Shown here: positions 62,525 to 64,000 of the stretch, one piece after another
Numbering within the stretch: the stretch's first letter is position 1
Layout of the letters: every line of letters starts with the position of its first letter
Assembly (NCBI RefSeq): GCF_002368415.1
Contig: NZ_AP018290.1
Coordinates: 5,407,614 to 5,471,613 of the forward strand
Reading direction: 5' to 3'
DNA length: 64,000 bases
Source: Calothrix sp. NIES-4105
GTDB taxonomy: Bacteria > Cyanobacteriota > Cyanobacteriia > Cyanobacteriales > Nostocaceae
The notes under the pieces: generated by a model
What the model saw: the letters and a program-made list of their open reading frames with translations, nothing else
Told to the model about the DNA's origin: nothing
The model's database searches: none
Program-made: the position numbers and the translations under genes

Positions 62525-62767
62525 TTTGATCCCCCCTTCTACGCGCTGCGGTGTACACACATCTTTGATAATCATTTTTATATTCCCCTCTTTGTGCCCT
62601 TTGTGTCTACCCTGCGGGAAATCCTCCGGATTACGTGGTTCCTTAAAGGAATAAACCACTGCATGTCACAAAGGGCACAAAGGAAGAGAAGAAAGGGAAG
62701 AAAGATAACTTTGAAAAACTTGTGTGTACACGGCAGCCTGAGAGCGCGGGGGGCTAGGGGGGATTTA
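62525..62767. repeat. Nested MITE-like inverted repeats
   Basis: A 243-bp element has GATCCCCC-family ends (TTTGATCCCCCCTTCT and CTAGGGGGGATTTAA), inside which GTGTACACACA and TGTGTGTACACGGC form a second inverted pair, and inside that the CCTTTGTG/CACAAAGG repeat surrounds a further hairpin. It appears that elements inserted into each other. Short frames through it are spurious. Confidence 0.75.
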
Positions 62768-62772
62768 ATTTA

Positions 62773-64000
62773 CTATTTAATCATTTTCGCTAATACATTT
62801 CGCGTTATTGCTTGCGCGTCTTTACTTAGTAATTGAGGACGCAGTTGTGGCGCATTGAAATTATCTAAACCCCAACTCCACTGAATTGAACCTGTTGCAA
62901 ATACTGATGCACCTGAATCAGTTGTATAAATTGTCATATCTGAATATTTGGTTCTACCACTCTTACGGTAAGGTGTATGAGCTATACGAATCGTATTAGG
63001 CGGCGCCGATTTAAACATTTTGTCAACTTCATACCCTAATAACCCTGTCAGTCGCATTTCTTTTTTATCTGGAGATAACAAAGCTAATAACTTATTTGAT
63101 GCTTGGGCTGTTTGACTCAGCTGTGTATCAGCAAGAAACCACTGCGGCGCCGTATTTGTAACTACAATATCAGCATTAACCTGGAACGTATCGTACATAA
63201 CCCCAATTAATGCATCTTCTGGACGCTTTATTGGTTCAGAGCGCCATGTAGTTGTCACAAGATAATCATTATCTGTGTTGTTATCGCGCGCATAAGGGTC
63301 TAATGCTTTAGCTTCCTTATACCCGACAATAATACGGTTAATGTCTCGACCGATACGACTTGGTTCAAACCGTATTTGCCAGTAACATGTATTAGCTGAG
63401 AAAAACCCTAAACTTACACCCGCATCGCGCGCTGCTTCAACGTTTTCCCGCATTTTCAAAGACCAATATTCATCGTGTCCTACTGATAAAAATGCCTTGT
63501 GCAGCAGCAGTGCAGGTTTGCCACTTAGTTCATCCAAACGGTTTTCATGAGTATCTATATTAGTAGAGTATGTTACGTCATAACCATTTTTTTCTAACCA
63601 ACGCACCATGTTATACTCCCAACCTGCGTTATAAGTTCGACGCTTAGGTTGAACGTTAGTTAAAAATTCTCCAGCACCTACACCATATGCAGCAGCTTTG
63701 TTCGGACTAGCTGCATAAGGACGGTTGAAAGAAACTTTCGACGCTTGCTTACCCCTACTATTCCAGCGATACAACGACATACCACCCCAGTTATTATATG
63801 CCTGGTATGTTGTCACACTCGACTGAAATAATATATCTGATGGGCGCCCATCGTCACGAACCACAAAAATAATATAGCTTTGTTTTCCACTGCGACTTCC
63901 CGTTAACTTCGCTAAATAAAACCCACTTGCCCATTGCGAAGCGTCATCAATATTATTTGGTATCTTTAATACATATGGGTCTTTCCAATCACATTCGATT
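62773..64000 (-). CDS. N,N-dimethylformamidase beta-subunit-like protein, partial
   Basis: The frame is open to the right edge: upstream codons 63865-63999 encode VLKIPNNIDDASQWASGFYL, AKLTGSRSGKQSYIIFVVRD without a stop, so the GTG at 63864 is internal and the start lies beyond the window. About 410 residues are visible. VRDDGRPSDILFQSSVTTYQ, AYNNWGGMSLYRWNSRGK, HKAFLSVGHDEYWSLKMREN and AGVSLGFFSANTCYWQIRFE match the large family similar to the dimethylformamidase beta subunit C-terminal domain. Many members are of unknown substrate; the DMFase reaction itself should not be assumed. The final part ends SKDAQAITRNVLAKMIK. Confidence 0.87.
   Translation of the reverse strand, partial: IECDWKDPYVLKIPNNIDDASQWASGFYLAKLTGSRSGKQSYIIFVVRDDGRPSDILFQSSVTTYQAYNNWGGMSLYRWNSRGKQASKVSFNRPYAASPNKAAAYGVGAGEFLTNVQPKRRTYNAGWEYNMVRWLEKNGYDVTYSTNIDTHENRLDELSGKPALLLHKAFLSVGHDEYWSLKMRENVEAARDAGVSLGFFSANTCYWQIRFEPSRIGRDINRIIVGYKEAKALDPYARDNNTDNDYLVTTTWRSEPIKRPEDALIGVMYDTFQVNADIVVTNTAPQWFLADTQLSQTAQASNKLLALLSPDKKEMRLTGLLGYEVDKMFKSAPPNTIRIAHTPYRKSGRTKYSDMTIYTTDSGASVFATGSIQWSWGLDNFNAPQLRPQLLSKDAQAITRNVLAKMIK

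Noticed and set aside
62594-62836. Plus-strand frame of 80 codons inside the nested repeat
   Set aside because: The translation follows the CACAAAGG repeat and overlaps the end of a real minus-strand gene.
63862-63864. GTG as start of the right-edge gene
   Set aside because: The frame continues without stop to the window edge with residues that fit the family, so the start is outside.

Overview
The window looks like chromosomal DNA of a filamentous, Nostocales-type cyanobacterium; I cannot name the species. The evidence is a photosystem I assembly factor (ycf3), a RuBisCO assembly chaperone (raf1), menG, a mycosporine-like amino acid cluster (mysA-mysB-mysC), many PAS/HisKA/REC sensor kinases, and the dispersed short repeats of such genomes (TTAGGAG heptamers, CTCAGCACT nonamers, GATCCCCC elements). 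Base composition is about 40 % GC. The palindrome GGCGCC is hugely over-represented (26 sites by eye in the first 10 kb), while the usual cyanobacterial HIP1 octamer GCGATCGC was not seen. No rRNA, tRNA or classical insertion sequence was recognised.

Bases 1-15617 form a defence island. They hold a complete class 1, type I CRISPR-Cas locus: cas3 (split into two reading frames), array 1, then cas8-like, cas7, cas5, cas6, cas4, cas1, cas2 and array 2, all on the plus strand. Cas3 carries its HD nuclease domain at the C terminus. Its helicase is interrupted between the two RecA lobes by about 110 bases containing a 30-bp perfect palindrome of a family with ten copies here. The arrays have related 37-nt repeats (5 full plus 1 truncated; 17 full plus 1 degenerate) and homologous leaders. 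Array 1 ends in a half repeat fused to the 3' end of an unrelated gene. Between array 1 and cas8 lie small orphan genes, including the second copy of a duplicated gene whose first copy lies upstream of cas3.

Bases 15.8-30.7 kb are ordinary chromosome: two Hsp20 genes (a duplication whose second copy lost its start region), an aldo/keto reductase, two glutathione transferases, a DsbD-type disulfide reductase with a redoxin lipoprotein, gatC, ycf3, a YedK/HMCES protein, a hemerythrin-like protein and an M20 amidohydrolase.

Bases 30.8-45.5 kb hold two adjacent sensor kinases, the mysABC operon for a UV-screening mycosporine, a pentapeptide-repeat protein, a membrane Ser/Thr kinase, a PGM1-like ATP-grasp ligase and a short-chain dehydrogenase. 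Bases 45.5-64 kb hold a chimeric remnant of an exopolysaccharide cluster (Wzz-like, flippase-like and sugar-transferase-like pieces in one frame), DUF445, menG, an EamA transporter, a REC-GAF regulator, raf1, a GT39-type glycosyltransferase, a UvrD-like helicase with two repeat elements embedded in frame, a PAS kinase, rpmI-rplT, a solute-binding protein, a TPR protein and a gene open at the right edge.

A recurring theme is that small dispersed repeats split, extend or terminate genes: cas3, cas5, cas6, the UvrD-like helicase, the glycosyltransferase, the DsbD protein and the solute-binding protein all carry repeat sequence inside or at an end of the reading frame.
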